64,000 nucleotides of DNA from Clostridiales bacterium (GCA_015056155.1 SVGU01000003.1:1-64000), one strand, 5' to 3'; shown: positions 1 through 9,280, numbered from the stretch's first letter. The notes: generated from the sequence alone by a model not told the origin. A program made the numbers and translations.

Positions 1-219
1 TCAGTGCTTGATGGTCGGGGGCTTCTTGCGCAGCGGCTCGGTGGTGCCGTCGGGGCGCTGGATGACGATGCCGTCCAGCATGGCTCGCGTGTTCTCGCGC
101 CACTCGGCGATGTACTGCTGCCGCAGCGCAGCCTGCTCGGCCAGCTCCGCTTCAGTCAGACCCTCGGCCTTCTTCTTGCGGGCCAGCTCGTTGATGCGAT
201 CGATCTGTTTCTTGTCCAT
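1..219 (-). CDS. DUF896-family small protein (YnzC-like)
   Basis: 72 aa ORF; motif IDRINELARKKKAEGLTEAELAEQAALRQQYI typical of DUF896. Confidence 0.85.
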   Translation of the reverse strand: MDKKQIDRINELARKKKAEGLTEAELAEQAALRQQYIAEWRENTRAMLDGIVIQRPDGTTEPLRKKPPTIKH

Positions 220-234
220 GTCGATGTCCTTCCG

Positions 235-1125
235 TTATTCAGCCTTGCCGCGCACCAGGAGCGCCGTGACGGCGATGACCGCCGTGCTCAGGGCCATGAT
301 GGCGTATTCCAGCAGCAGGTTCATGTTGGAGTCCACGGCGAACTCCTGTACCACGCCCAGCGCGATGCCCGCGACGACCGCCGCGCATGCCAGCAGCACG
401 AAGGGGAGCTTCGCGCCCTTGCGGATCCAGCGCACGAGCCAGATGACGAAGGCGACCACCGCCATCAGCAGCGCCGCGATCTGGTTGATGCGGATGAAGT
501 AGATGACCATGTGCGCATCGTCGCGCAGGGATTCCAGCAGCATCTGCGGACAGCCGTAGAGCACCATGAAGGTGAGCAGCACATTGCCGCGATGCTTCAC
601 GGGACGGCGGACCATCCACAGCAGTGCCAGCAGGATGAGCAGGGCAACCACGGCCTCGTAGATGAAGACGGGGTGGCGGTCGTCGGTGGCGCTGCCCAGG
701 AAGTAGAGGAACTCGGTGTCCACCGGGCGGCCGATGCCAAGCTCATGCAGCGGCTCTGCCAGGCGTTCGCAGATCAGCGCCAGCGGCATGCCCAGCGCCA
801 CGCCGTCCAGCAGCGTACCGCCGGGGACGCGGCAGAGCTTCTCCGTCAGCGCCGCAGCGATCACCACGCCGATGAAGGCGCCCGTGACCGACGCGCCGCC
901 GTCCTGGATGGTCAGCGCGTTCAGGAGGGAGGGCATGTCGCCGTTGAAGAAGGCGAAGAGGGAGAACAGCAGCCGGGAGCCGACGAAGGCCAGCGGGATC
1001 GCCAGCACGCACAGCCGGATCCATACGCCGTAGGAGAGCTTCTCGCGGCGGCACCAGAGTCCGGCTGCCAGCAACAGCAGCAGCATGCCCAGGGCCGCGG
1101 AAAGCCCGAATGTGGTCAAGGTCAT
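235..1125 (-). CDS. Prolipoprotein diacylglyceryl transferase-like membrane protein
   Basis: 296 aa, multiple TM segments, GGASVTGAFIGV motif and Lgt-like layout. Confidence 0.65.
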   Translation of the reverse strand: MTLTTFGLSAALGMLLLLLAAGLWCRREKLSYGVWIRLCVLAIPLAFVGSRLLFSLFAFFNGDMPSLLNALTIQDGGASVTGAFIGVVIAAALTEKLCRVPGGTLLDGVALGMPLALICERLAEPLHELGIGRPVDTEFLYFLGSATDDRHPVFIYEAVVALLILLALLWMVRRPVKHRGNVLLTFMVLYGCPQMLLESLRDDAHMVIYFIRINQIAALLMAVVAFVIWLVRWIRKGAKLPFVLLACAAVVAGIALGVVQEFAVDSNMNLLLEYAIMALSTAVIAVTALLVRGKAE

Positions 1126-1128
1126 GTG

Positions 1129-2046
1129 TCAATCCTCCGTGGACAGGCCGGAATCAACGGCAGTGGCGAAGTAGATGATGTCGGACTGGGAGCGCTTGGT
1201 CTGGCGGGAGTAGTATTCGCCGCCGAACCACATCAGCGCCGTGTCGCCGCCGTCGAGGTTGTAGGCGACGGTGCAGCCCTGATCGGCCATGAACTGGGCC
1301 AGCTGCTCGCCGGTCGCGCCGTCGGACTTGCCGTTGCGGCCGTCAGCGACCACCAGCAGGTACTCCAGCGGGCCGATCTGGCCGATGGCGCAGCGGGGCT
1401 CGGGGCGCTTGACGTTGAAGGTGTTGTCCTTGGTGTAGTAGTCCGGGATCTCCAGCTTCACGCCGTCGTTGACCAGCGCAGGGCCGAAGTTGAAGACGTT
1501 GGTGATGGTGATGTCCGTGCGGGCCATCATCGTGTCGAACTCCTCTTCATTGGAGCGGAAGATGATGTGGAAATCGCCGTTGGCGTCGATCAGCAGCATG
1601 TCGCGGTTCTTGTACAGCTTCTTGCGGAAGGTCGAGCCCATGCGGACGACCCAGCCGGAGTTGTTCTTGGTGAAGAAGTCCGAGGAGATGGCCAGCACCG
1701 CGTTGTGCTTTTCGGCGATGTTGTGGACGTAGTTGTTCTTCTTGCCCTTCTTGGGGTCCTCCAGGCCGGTACGCAGCTGGGAGGGATCGGCGATCTTGAC
1801 GCGGGCGACGTTGTAGGTCACGCCGTCCACCTCGATCCGCTCCATGGTGATGGACAGGCTCTCGTCGTAGTAGCCGGCCTTCACGCCGTTTGCGGCGTCC
1901 TCGGCGACGAAGCAGTCCGGGTTGGGCACATAGCCGAAGTCAGCCAGCTCCGGGGACAGGGGCTGGATCGCGGGGGCCGCCTCCTCCGCCAGCGCGGCGG
2001 GGACAAGCAGCGTGAACAGCAGCAGGATGGCAATAAGCTTGCGCAT
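1129..2046 (-). CDS. Secreted phosphodiester glycosidase (NAGPA/DUF2233)-like protein
   Basis: Signal peptide; C-terminal YNLDGGDTALMWFGGEYYSR motif. Confidence 0.75.
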   Translation of the reverse strand: MRKLIAILLLFTLLVPAALAEEAAPAIQPLSPELADFGYVPNPDCFVAEDAANGVKAGYYDESLSITMERIEVDGVTYNVARVKIADPSQLRTGLEDPKKGKKNNYVHNIAEKHNAVLAISSDFFTKNNSGWVVRMGSTFRKKLYKNRDMLLIDANGDFHIIFRSNEEEFDTMMARTDITITNVFNFGPALVNDGVKLEIPDYYTKDNTFNVKRPEPRCAIGQIGPLEYLLVVADGRNGKSDGATGEQLAQFMADQGCTVAYNLDGGDTALMWFGGEYYSRQTKRSQSDIIYFATAVDSGLSTED

Positions 2047-2078
2047 GGGGAATCCTCCTTGTGGGTGAATCAGTTGCT

Positions 2079-2210
2079 TTACTCGTCGTAGAGCTCCATA
2101 TAGGCGTCATACGCTTCGTCGGTGATGACGGGGGAGTGCATGGCCAGCGCAAAGCCGCACAGCAGCAGCGCCGCCAGCGCCGTCAGCACGATGTTTTTCC
2201 AGTTCTTCAT
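2079..2210 (-). CDS. 43-aa single-TM small protein
   Basis: MKNWKNIVLTALAALLLCGFALAMHSPVITDEAYDAYMELYDE; ATGA overlap with stop of the upstream GT2 gene. Confidence 0.6.
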   Translation of the reverse strand: MKNWKNIVLTALAALLLCGFALAMHSPVITDEAYDAYMELYDE

Positions 2211-3298
2211 TTGGTCTCCTTTTCAGGGGCGAAGACCCACTTGTTCTGCACGCGGTAGCTGACCATGTACAGCACCGTGTCGATGATGATCTTGGCGAAG
2301 GTGTCCATCCACTTGGGCATGCCCAGCAGGGACAGCACCTGCACCGTGCCGGAGGACAGCGCCAGGATCATCACGCACAGGAGCGCATAGCGCAGGGCCG
2401 TCCGCCCGGTATCCTTCTTGAAGTTGAACACGAGGTTGCGGTTCATCAGGAAGTTGCAGGGGGCGGAAATGCACCGGGCGATCACGGCGGAGAGCAGCGC
2501 GCGGCCTGCCATGGCCTCCGGGAAGACCAGCTGATCGAGGATGGTGAACACGCCGTTGTCGATCAGGAAAGAAGCGATGGATGTGCCCATGAACTTGATG
2601 AAGCTGCCCAGGATCACCTTGTAGATGCGGTAGCTGTCGCGGATGGGGTGGAAGTGGGTGCCCTCGTTCTCGTTCTCGTATACGGTCTCGATGGTGATGG
2701 GCACCATGTCCATCTTCGCCCGGGCACAGGCGATGAGCACCTGCATCTCGTACTCGAAGCGCTCGCCCGGCACGTCGATCATGAACTGCAGATCCTCGCG
2801 CTTGAAGGCGCGCAGGCCGGTCTGCGTGTCCGGCAGCCACTGGCCGTAGAACAGCTTGAAGACCGAGCTGGTGGTCTTGTTGCCGAAGCGGGACTTGGGC
2901 GGCACGTTGGGCAGGTCGAAGTCGCGGCTGCCCAGATACAGCACGCGCTTGTCGGCCGTGAGCGCCTCGGCCAGCTTCCAGCAGTCCTCCACCGTATGCT
3001 GACCGTCCGCGTCGGCGGTGATGACGCCGCTGGCTTCGGGAATATTGTCGCGGATGTAGGTGTAGCCGGTCTTGAGGGCGCAGCCCTTGCCGCGGTTGAC
3101 CTCGTGGTGGAGGACGGTCACGCCGTCCATTTCGGCGAGCTCGTTGAAGATGGGCTGATACTTCTCGCTGCTTCCGTCATCCACGACGACCGCGCGGACG
3201 AAGCCGGCTGCCAGCAGGCGCCGCATATAGGCGGGCAGGCGCTCGTCCGGCTCCAGCGACGGGATCAGGATCACAGCAGATTCAGGCTTGAGTGCCAT
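2207..3298 (-). CDS. Glycosyltransferase family 2 with C-terminal GtrA-like domain
   Basis: VVVDDGSS, NRGKGCALKTGY, DADGQH motifs followed by a 4-TM GtrA-like region. Confidence 0.85.
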   Translation of the reverse strand: MALKPESAVILIPSLEPDERLPAYMRRLLAAGFVRAVVVDDGSSEKYQPIFNELAEMDGVTVLHHEVNRGKGCALKTGYTYIRDNIPEASGVITADADGQHTVEDCWKLAEALTADKRVLYLGSRDFDLPNVPPKSRFGNKTTSSVFKLFYGQWLPDTQTGLRAFKREDLQFMIDVPGERFEYEMQVLIACARAKMDMVPITIETVYENENEGTHFHPIRDSYRIYKVILGSFIKFMGTSIASFLIDNGVFTILDQLVFPEAMAGRALLSAVIARCISAPCNFLMNRNLVFNFKKDTGRTALRYALLCVMILALSSGTVQVLSLLGMPKWMDTFAKIIIDTVLYMVSYRVQNKWVFAPEKETK

Positions 3299-3403
3299 GG
3301 TGGATCACATCTCACTTTCGTAGCTTCAGGTATGTGCGGGCAGCGCGGGCGTTTTGCCGCCTGCCGGGGTATCCTCACGGGTGGTCATAAAATACCAAGC
3401 TAT

Positions 3404-3432
3404 ATTATACACCAAAACGCCGCCGTGCACAA
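3404..3432 (-). promoter_or_regulatory. Sigma-A-like promoter for GT2 operon
   Basis: Minus strand TTGTGC-N17-TATAAT. Confidence 0.5.
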
Positions 3433-3446
3433 GGCATAGCGGCGTT
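3416..3446 (-). terminator. Rho-independent terminator-like hairpin between ybaK-like gene and GT2 operon
   Basis: AACGCCGC...GCGGCGTT inverted repeat followed on minus strand by TTTTGG. Confidence 0.5.
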
Positions 3447-3485
3447 CCGTCATGTAAAATTCACAAGGAAGATGCTGCCGGGCGC

Positions 3486-3968
3486 TCATTCCCTGCACAG
3501 CGCGGCGAACTGCGCCCCCGTACAGGCGGTCAGCGCGTCCACCGACAGGATGACCTGACAGCCCCGCACGCCCGCGGAGACGCTGATCCTCTCCAGCAGC
3601 TGCGCATCCTCCTGCAGGAAGGTGGGGAAGGCCTTCTTCATGCCGATGGGGCTGCAGCCGCCGCGCAGGTAGCCGGTCAGGGGCAGCAGCTCCTTCTGCG
3701 GCAGCATGGCGACGGATTTGTTGCCCGTGGCGCGGGCGACGGCCTTCAGGTCCAGCTCCATCTCCACCGGGATCACGCAGACGAGGTATTTGGTCTTGTC
3801 GCCCGTGAGCACGAGGGTCTTGTAAATCATTTCGGCGGGCAGGCCGACCTTGGCGGCGACGAGCTTGCCGTCATAATTCTCGTCGGATACGTCGTATTCG
3901 CGGGTCTCATAGGGGATCTTCGCTGCGTCGAGGTGGCGCAGGACGTTGGTTTTCACGGGCTTTGCCAT
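3486..3968 (-). CDS. ybaK: Cys-tRNA(Pro)/aminoacyl-tRNA deacylase (YbaK/EbsC family)
   Basis: LRHLDAAKIPYETREYD... ...YLRGGCSPIGMKK motif; start placed at GGAGGCGAATCCCATG. Confidence 0.88.
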   Translation of the reverse strand: MAKPVKTNVLRHLDAAKIPYETREYDVSDENYDGKLVAAKVGLPAEMIYKTLVLTGDKTKYLVCVIPVEMELDLKAVARATGNKSVAMLPQKELLPLTGYLRGGCSPIGMKKAFPTFLQEDAQLLERISVSAGVRGCQVILSVDALTACTGAQFAALCRE

Positions 3969-4099
3969 GGGATTCGCCTCCAAAGTGGGTTGATACTTCA
4001 TGATGATAGCACTTTGGCGGCGCAATGGCAAGTCTTTGCTGTACAAACCGCCCGGCGGCGTGGTATAATGACAGAAAACGCACGAAGGGATGAGCGGAT

Positions 4100-4906
4100 A
4101 TGATCGATCTGTACCGGGCGCAGGCCGAGGAAACGGAGTGGCTCTATGCTCCGGAGGAGCCCTATGCCCAGCGGGACGGAGCCACGCTGCGGCTGCAGCT
4201 GATTTTCCCCTTCCGGCGGGACATGCCGGCGGATGAGCGCTATCCGGTGGTGCTGTTTGTGCCCGGGGCGGCCTGGTACAGGCAGGAGATGTACAACAGC
4301 GTTCCCCAGTGGGCGAAGCTGGCGGAGAGGGGTGCGGTGGTGGCCGCTGTGCAGGTGCGCTCCTCGCAGGAGGCGGTTTTTCCTGCGCAGACGGAGGACC
4401 TGATGGATGCGATCCGGCATCTCGCCCGGGAGGCGGAGAAGTGGCACATCGACCCGCACCGGATGTTCCTGGCGGGGCATTCCTCCGGCGGACACATCGC
4501 GCTGATGACGGTCATGCTGCACATGGCGGAGCTGGCGGCGGCGCAGGAATACACGCTGCGGGGCGTGATCGCCGCGTCTGCGCCGACGGATCTGCGGCTG
4601 TGCGGAGGCAAGCCGAGCCTGGATCTGCTGGGCCTCTCGTCGCTGGAGGAGGACCCGGAGCGCGTGGCGGCCGCGTCCTGCTACCCCTATGTGAACCGGA
4701 CGGCGCCCCTGCCGCGGATCCTGCTCATCCATGGCACGCAGGATGCGGTCGTGCCCATCGCCCATACCGAGCGGCTGCACCATCAGCTGGTGCTGGCCGG
4801 GAAGCGGGTGGAGTTCCTCTGCCTGAGCGGCGCGGGACACGGCGGCGCATGGCAGTGGCGGAACGCGCTGCTGGACCGGATGATGAAATTCATGCGGGAT
4901 GGCTGA
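4100..4906 (+). CDS. Alpha/beta hydrolase (esterase/lipase-like)
   Basis: AGHSSGGHIAL nucleophile elbow; HGTQDAVVPIAHTERL acid/His region. Confidence 0.85.
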   Translation: MIDLYRAQAEETEWLYAPEEPYAQRDGATLRLQLIFPFRRDMPADERYPVVLFVPGAAWYRQEMYNSVPQWAKLAERGAVVAAVQVRSSQEAVFPAQTEDLMDAIRHLAREAEKWHIDPHRMFLAGHSSGGHIALMTVMLHMAELAAAQEYTLRGVIAASAPTDLRLCGGKPSLDLLGLSSLEEDPERVAAASCYPYVNRTAPLPRILLIHGTQDAVVPIAHTERLHHQLVLAGKRVEFLCLSGAGHGGAWQWRNALLDRMMKFMRDG

Positions 4907-4985
4907 GCGGCAGATTCAGGTTTGACATCTGCCGCATAAGAGAGTAAAATAGATGGGATGATAGCACCAAAGGAGGAATCCCCCC

Positions 4986-5729
4986 ATGGCTTCTGACAAC
5001 AAGAACCTTGAATCCCAGCGCCGCGAGGAAAGCGGCATTGTATATTTTGACCGCGGGACCCGCGAGGGCCGCAACGGCCGCCGCTACGACCGCTACGCCA
5101 TCCAGACCCACTTCGTCGAGGTCGGCGAGGATGCGTCCGAGCTGATCCGCCGCTATGTGCTGCCCATCTCCCAGCCCGGCGACTGCGTGGCCATCACCGC
5201 GAAGGTCATGGCGATGTGCACCGGCAACGTGAAGAAGATGGAGGACGTGAAACTGGGCTTCTTCGCCAAGCTGATGGCGAAGCATGCCAACATCAACTCC
5301 ACGGGCGTGGGCATGCACGAGCCCTACAAGCTGCAGCTGGTCATCGACATGGTCGGCCTGCCCCGGGTGCTGCTGGCGGCGTTTGTGTCCGCCGTGACGC
5401 GCCCCTTCGGCATCAAGGGCCTGTTCTACAAGATCTGCGGCCACGGCGTCGCGGGCATCGACGGCTTCTACTTCCGCTCCTCCTTCGAGCGCTACAAGAC
5501 CCTGGCGCTCATCAACCCGGAGAACCCCGTCGAATTGTCCAACGAGATGGCGAAGAATACCGGCATCCCGGTGGTCATCATGGACGCGAACGACATCGAC
5601 CAGAACCAGCTGGGCAAGTGCGATTCCTTCCCGCTGACCGACGATGAGATCCAGGATGCGCTGAAGGACAACCCCTGCGGCCAGGGCGACGAGCTGACGC
5701 CCATCATCCTCATCCGTCCCCTTGCATGA
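4986..5729 (+). CDS. Coenzyme F420-0:L-glutamate ligase-like protein
   Basis: ITAKVMAMCTGNV ... FGIKGLFYKICGHGVAGIDG resembles CofE/F420 ligase domain. Confidence 0.65.
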   Translation: MASDNKNLESQRREESGIVYFDRGTREGRNGRRYDRYAIQTHFVEVGEDASELIRRYVLPISQPGDCVAITAKVMAMCTGNVKKMEDVKLGFFAKLMAKHANINSTGVGMHEPYKLQLVIDMVGLPRVLLAAFVSAVTRPFGIKGLFYKICGHGVAGIDGFYFRSSFERYKTLALINPENPVELSNEMAKNTGIPVVIMDANDIDQNQLGKCDSFPLTDDEIQDALKDNPCGQGDELTPIILIRPLA

Positions 5730-5737
5730 GGTGACAG

Positions 5738-6619
5738 ATGCGGAGAATGACGAAGCTTGCGGTCTGCCTGCTGGCGCTGCTGCTGTGCCTGCCCGCCTGG
5801 GCGGAGGATGCTGCGGAGCCGATATTGCAGGTGCACCAGATGATGATCGGCTGTGCGGACGGCTACCTGATCCGCGTCGGCGATGTGGAGATCATGGTGG
5901 ACGGCGGCAACGCCGACCCGCGGCAGCCCACGGATGAGGTGGTCGAGTACCTGCGCGCCGCCGGCGTACAGCGGCTGGACGCGTACATCATCACCCACTG
6001 GCATCTGGATCACTGCATGAATATGAACGATATCCTCGCTGCCTTCGGCGATGCGGAGACGGTGGTCTATTCGCCTGCGGACCGGGTGCCGGACGAGATC
6101 TTCAACGGCACGGTCACGGTGAAGATCGCCCCGATGGTCACCGGCGTCCATCAGCAGATGAAGATGGGCGATGTGCTGGAGATGGGCGGCGTGACGATCA
6201 CCTGCATCGGTCCGGAAAAGCTGAGCATGAACGGCGGCTGCAACGCGGATTCGCTGAATTTTGTGCTCCAGTACGGCACGCGGCGCATGCTCTTCACCGG
6301 CGATTTCGCCCAGAGCCGCCCCGTCAACACCACCTATGCCGACCTCTGCCGGGAGGTGGACGTGCTGAAGTTCCCGCACCATGCCATCCAGCCCTTTGAG
6401 ATCGGCACGCAGGCGATCCGCACCGTCCGCCCGGACCATGTGCTGGTGCCCGGCGTGGTGAATAAGTACAAGGTCTGGGACTTCGCCGACGACAACGGCG
6501 TGAAGTTCCCCAAGGAGAACGTTTACACCAACGCGGACGGCCACGTGGTCATCCTGACCGACGGAGGCGAGTACTTCGAGGTCCGCACCCAGCAGCAGCC
6601 CGCGGATTACGCCAACTGA
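5738..6619 (+). CDS. Secreted MBL-fold metallo-hydrolase (ComEC C-terminal-like)
   Basis: Signal peptide; THWHLDHCMNM motif; MLFTGDFAQ. Confidence 0.85.
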   Translation: MRRMTKLAVCLLALLLCLPAWAEDAAEPILQVHQMMIGCADGYLIRVGDVEIMVDGGNADPRQPTDEVVEYLRAAGVQRLDAYIITHWHLDHCMNMNDILAAFGDAETVVYSPADRVPDEIFNGTVTVKIAPMVTGVHQQMKMGDVLEMGGVTITCIGPEKLSMNGGCNADSLNFVLQYGTRRMLFTGDFAQSRPVNTTYADLCREVDVLKFPHHAIQPFEIGTQAIRTVRPDHVLVPGVVNKYKVWDFADDNGVKFPKENVYTNADGHVVILTDGGEYFEVRTQQQPADYAN

Positions 6620-6631
6620 ACACCGAAAAGC

Positions 6632-6669
6632 AAGAGGGATGCGCCCGGATTATGGGCTGCATCCCTCTT
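6632..6669. terminator. Bidirectional terminator hairpin
   Basis: AAGAGGGATGC...GCATCCCTCTT between convergent genes. Confidence 0.75.
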
Positions 6670-6679
6670 TATGTTGCGA

Positions 6680-7909
6680 TCATGTATGCCGCTTTTTGAG
6701 CACTTCCCAGACGTCGCGCAGGCTCACGCCCTGCTGGTAGAGCAGCACGGTCAGGTGGTAGAGCAGGTCGGCGGCTTCTCCGGCGAGGCCGTCTGCATCG
6801 CCCTTCATCGCGGCGATGACGGTCTCCGTGGCTTCCTCGCCCACCTTCTTGCAGATCTTTTCCGCGCCCTTGTCCAGCAGGTAGTTGGTGTAGCTGCCGG
6901 GCCTGGGGTTCTCGGCGCGGTCGGCGACGGTCTTTTCGATCGCGTCGAGGATGGCGGCGGTCGCGGGCATGTCGCCATCGATCACCGGGTTGAAGAAGCA
7001 GCTGCGCTTTCCGGTGTGGCAGGCGGGGCCGGTCTGGTCGACCTGCAGGAGGATCGAGTCCGCGTCGCAGTCGTAGCTCAGGCGGATGACTTTCTGCAGG
7101 TGGCCGCTGGTCGTGCCCTTTTTCCACAGTTCCTGACGGCTGCGGCTCCAGTAGGTCGCGTAGCCGGATTCGATGGTCAGGCGCAGGGACTCCTCGTTCA
7201 TGTACGCCTGCATCAGCACCTCGCCCGTGTAGGCGTCCTGGGTGATGGCGGGGACGAGGCCGCGCGCGTCGTAGCGGATGGCGGAAAGGTCGGCGCTGCG
7301 CACATCCTGCGCGGAGGCGGATTCGATCTTATTGTACTGCTCCGGGGTAACGAGCGCAGCCAGTGTTTCCATGGCCGGAGCATACTGGTTCTCGTAGGTG
7401 TAGAAGGTGTCCTTCGGCTGCAGCTTGAAGCCCAGACTGATGTAGAGCAGGATGGCCTTCCAGCTCCAGGGCTGGGTGTGCAGCCAGACGGGCAGACTGT
7501 TGTCCTCCCGGCGGAAGAGACGCAGGCAGGTTTGGCATAGTGCCCGGCCCAGGCCCTTGCGCTGGTGATCCTCACGCACGGCGACCCAGTGCAGCGCACG
7601 CACGCCCATTCCGCGGGGATCGTGCTCCCAGGCGATGGCGGTTCCCACGACCTCGCCCTCCGGCGACACGGCGAAAAATACACGCTCGCGGGCCATCTGC
7701 GGATCCGTCAGATAACGCGGGACGAACCAGGCCTTGGCCTCCTCCACTGTGGGGAACTCGCCGATGGCGCACTCCAGCGCGGCCCAGGCGTCCTCGTCAC
7801 CGGGCTGGTATGTACGGATGCGGTATCCCTGAGCGAGCTTGATCTCCATGGGCAACACGCGGTCGCAGCGCATGATGATGTGGTAGAACGGAATGGTCTT
7901 GTCCAGCAT
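6680..7909 (-). CDS. hisIE: Fusion: GNAT acetyltransferase - phosphoribosyl-AMP cyclohydrolase (HisI) - phosphoribosyl-ATP pyrophosphatase (HisE)
   Basis: Single 409 aa ORF; GNAT motif QRKGLGRAL (aa ~117-124); His[28 protein letters not shown]; His[12 protein letters not shown]...[13 protein letters not shown]. Confidence 0.88.
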   Translation of the reverse strand: MLDKTIPFYHIIMRCDRVLPMEIKLAQGYRIRTYQPGDEDAWAALECAIGEFPTVEEAKAWFVPRYLTDPQMARERVFFAVSPEGEVVGTAIAWEHDPRGMGVRALHWVAVREDHQRKGLGRALCQTCLRLFRREDNSLPVWLHTQPWSWKAILLYISLGFKLQPKDTFYTYENQYAPAMETLAALVTPEQYNKIESASAQDVRSADLSAIRYDARGLVPAITQDAYTGEVLMQAYMNEESLRLTIESGYATYWSRSRQELWKKGTTSGHLQKVIRLSYDCDADSILLQVDQTGPACHTGKRSCFFNPVIDGDMPATAAILDAIEKTVADRAENPRPGSYTNYLLDKGAEKICKKVGEEATETVIAAMKGDADGLAGEAADLLYHLTVLLYQQGVSLRDVWEVLKKRHT

Positions 7910-7912
7910 GCG

Positions 7913-8629
7913 TCACGCCTCCTTGTTGTATGCGAGGGCTTCCTCCAGCGTGAATGCGCCCTCGTACATCGCGCGGCCGAGGATCGCGCCGGCGCAGCCC
8001 GCGGCCATCAAGTTGCCCAGATCGTTCAGGCAGCTCACGCCGCCGGAACCGATGATGTCCATGCCCGTCTGCTCGATGAGCCGCCGGGTGGCCTCGACAT
8101 TGGGGCCCTGCATCATGCCGTCGCGGCTGATGTCGGTGTAGATCACGTCACGTACGCCCATGTCGCGCATGCGCAGGGCGAGCTCCACGGCGGTCAGGGC
8201 CGACGTCTCGACCCAGCCGCGGGTGGCGACGAGGCCGTTTTTCGCGTCAATGCCCACGGCGATGCAGCCGGGGAACTCGCGGCAGGCCTCGCGGACAAGC
8301 TCCGGATTCTCCGCCGCCGCCGTGCCGATGATGCAGCGCTTCACGCCCGCGTTCACGCGCAGCTCGATGTCCTGCATCGTGCGCAGGCCGCCGCCGAGCT
8401 CGACCTGCCCGTCAAAGGCCGCGACGACCTCGCGGATCAGCGGCAGATGGGCGGTCTTGCCTTCAAAGGCGGCGGTCAGGTCGACCAGATGCAGCCACTG
8501 CGCACCCTTGGCGCGCCATTTGGCAGACATTTCAACAGGATCGCCGTAGACGGTCACGTCGTCGCGCTTGCCCTGACGCAGGCGCACGGCCTTGCCGTCC
8601 AGCATGTCAATGGCGGGGTAGAGGATCAT
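7913..8629 (-). CDS. hisA: 1-(5-phosphoribosyl)-5-[(5-phosphoribosylamino)methylideneamino]imidazole-4-carboxamide isomerase
   Basis: MILYPAIDMLDGKAVRLRQG ... DISRDGMMQGPN; ATG at 8629 behind CCGGAGG. Confidence 0.95.
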   Translation of the reverse strand: MILYPAIDMLDGKAVRLRQGKRDDVTVYGDPVEMSAKWRAKGAQWLHLVDLTAAFEGKTAHLPLIREVVAAFDGQVELGGGLRTMQDIELRVNAGVKRCIIGTAAAENPELVREACREFPGCIAVGIDAKNGLVATRGWVETSALTAVELALRMRDMGVRDVIYTDISRDGMMQGPNVEATRRLIEQTGMDIIGSGGVSCLNDLGNLMAAGCAGAILGRAMYEGAFTLEEALAYNKEA

Positions 8630-8657
8630 GAAAAACACCTCCGGAGTTTTTCAAATT
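8625..8657 (-). repeat. 33-nt RBS-bearing module, copy 1 (upstream of hisA)
   Basis: Sense strand AATTTGAAAAACTCCGGAGGTGTTTTTCATGAT, identical to 10725-10757. Confidence 0.9.
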
Positions 8658-8686
8658 CGGAATTCGGAATGCGGAATTCGGAATTG
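8654..8686 (+). repeat. Solo heptamer-repeat arm between hisB and hisA
   Basis: AATTCGG AATTCGG AATGCGG AATTCGG AATTG; same heptamer order as 23934-23966. Confidence 0.9.
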
Positions 8687-8692
8687 GGCTGG

Positions 8693-9280
8693 TCAGTCCA
8701 GCGCGCCTTTGGTGGAGAGTACGCCCTGGATGTTCTGGTCGATGCGCATCGCGTCGCGCAGGGCCAGACCGAAGGCCTTGAAGAGAGCCTCCATCTTGTG
8801 GTGGTCGTTGCGGCCTGCGAGGACGCTCAGATGCACGGTCAGCCCGGCGTTGACGGTCACGGCGCGGAAGAATTCCTCCGCCAGCTGCGTGTCCATTTTT
8901 CCGCACATGGGCGCGGCGAACTCCGCCTGATAAGCCAGGTAGGGGCGGCCGCTGATGTCGATGGCGGCGAAGGCGAGCGCCTCGTCCATGGGCATGTAGG
9001 CGCTGCCGACGCGGCGGATGCCCGCCCGGTCGCCCAGCGCTTCGCGGATGGCCTTGCCCAGGCAGATGCCCGCGTCCTCGACCGTGTGGTGCGCGTCCAC
9101 CTCCAGGTCGCCCTTGCAGGTGAGCGTCAGGTCGATCTGCGCAAAGCGGCTGAGCGCGTCCAGCATGTGGTCGAAGAAGCCCACGCCGGTGGCCAGCTCC
9201 GTCTTGCCGGAGCCGTCGAGCATCACGGTCAGCTTGATATCGGTTTCCTTTGTCGCACGGGCAAAGCTTGCAGTACGCAT
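8693..9280 (-). CDS. hisB: Imidazoleglycerol-phosphate dehydratase
   Basis: GVGFFDHMLDALSRFA, DAHHTVEDAGICLG, GRNDHHKMEALFKAFG. Confidence 0.95.
   Translation of the reverse strand: MRTASFARATKETDIKLTVMLDGSGKTELATGVGFFDHMLDALSRFAQIDLTLTCKGDLEVDAHHTVEDAGICLGKAIREALGDRAGIRRVGSAYMPMDEALAFAAIDISGRPYLAYQAEFAAPMCGKMDTQLAEEFFRAVTVNAGLTVHLSVLAGRNDHHKMEALFKAFGLALRDAMRIDQNIQGVLSTKGALD

Noticed and set aside
4-2091. 695-aa plus-strand ORF
   Set aside because: Antisense of DUF896, lgt-like and glycosidase genes
8654-8686. Heptamer arrays as a CRISPR or ordinary microsatellite
   Set aside because: Units are 7 bp with no spacers, so not CRISPR; conserved unit order (third unit AATGCGG) shared by distant copies and paired inversion argue against random microsatellite growth
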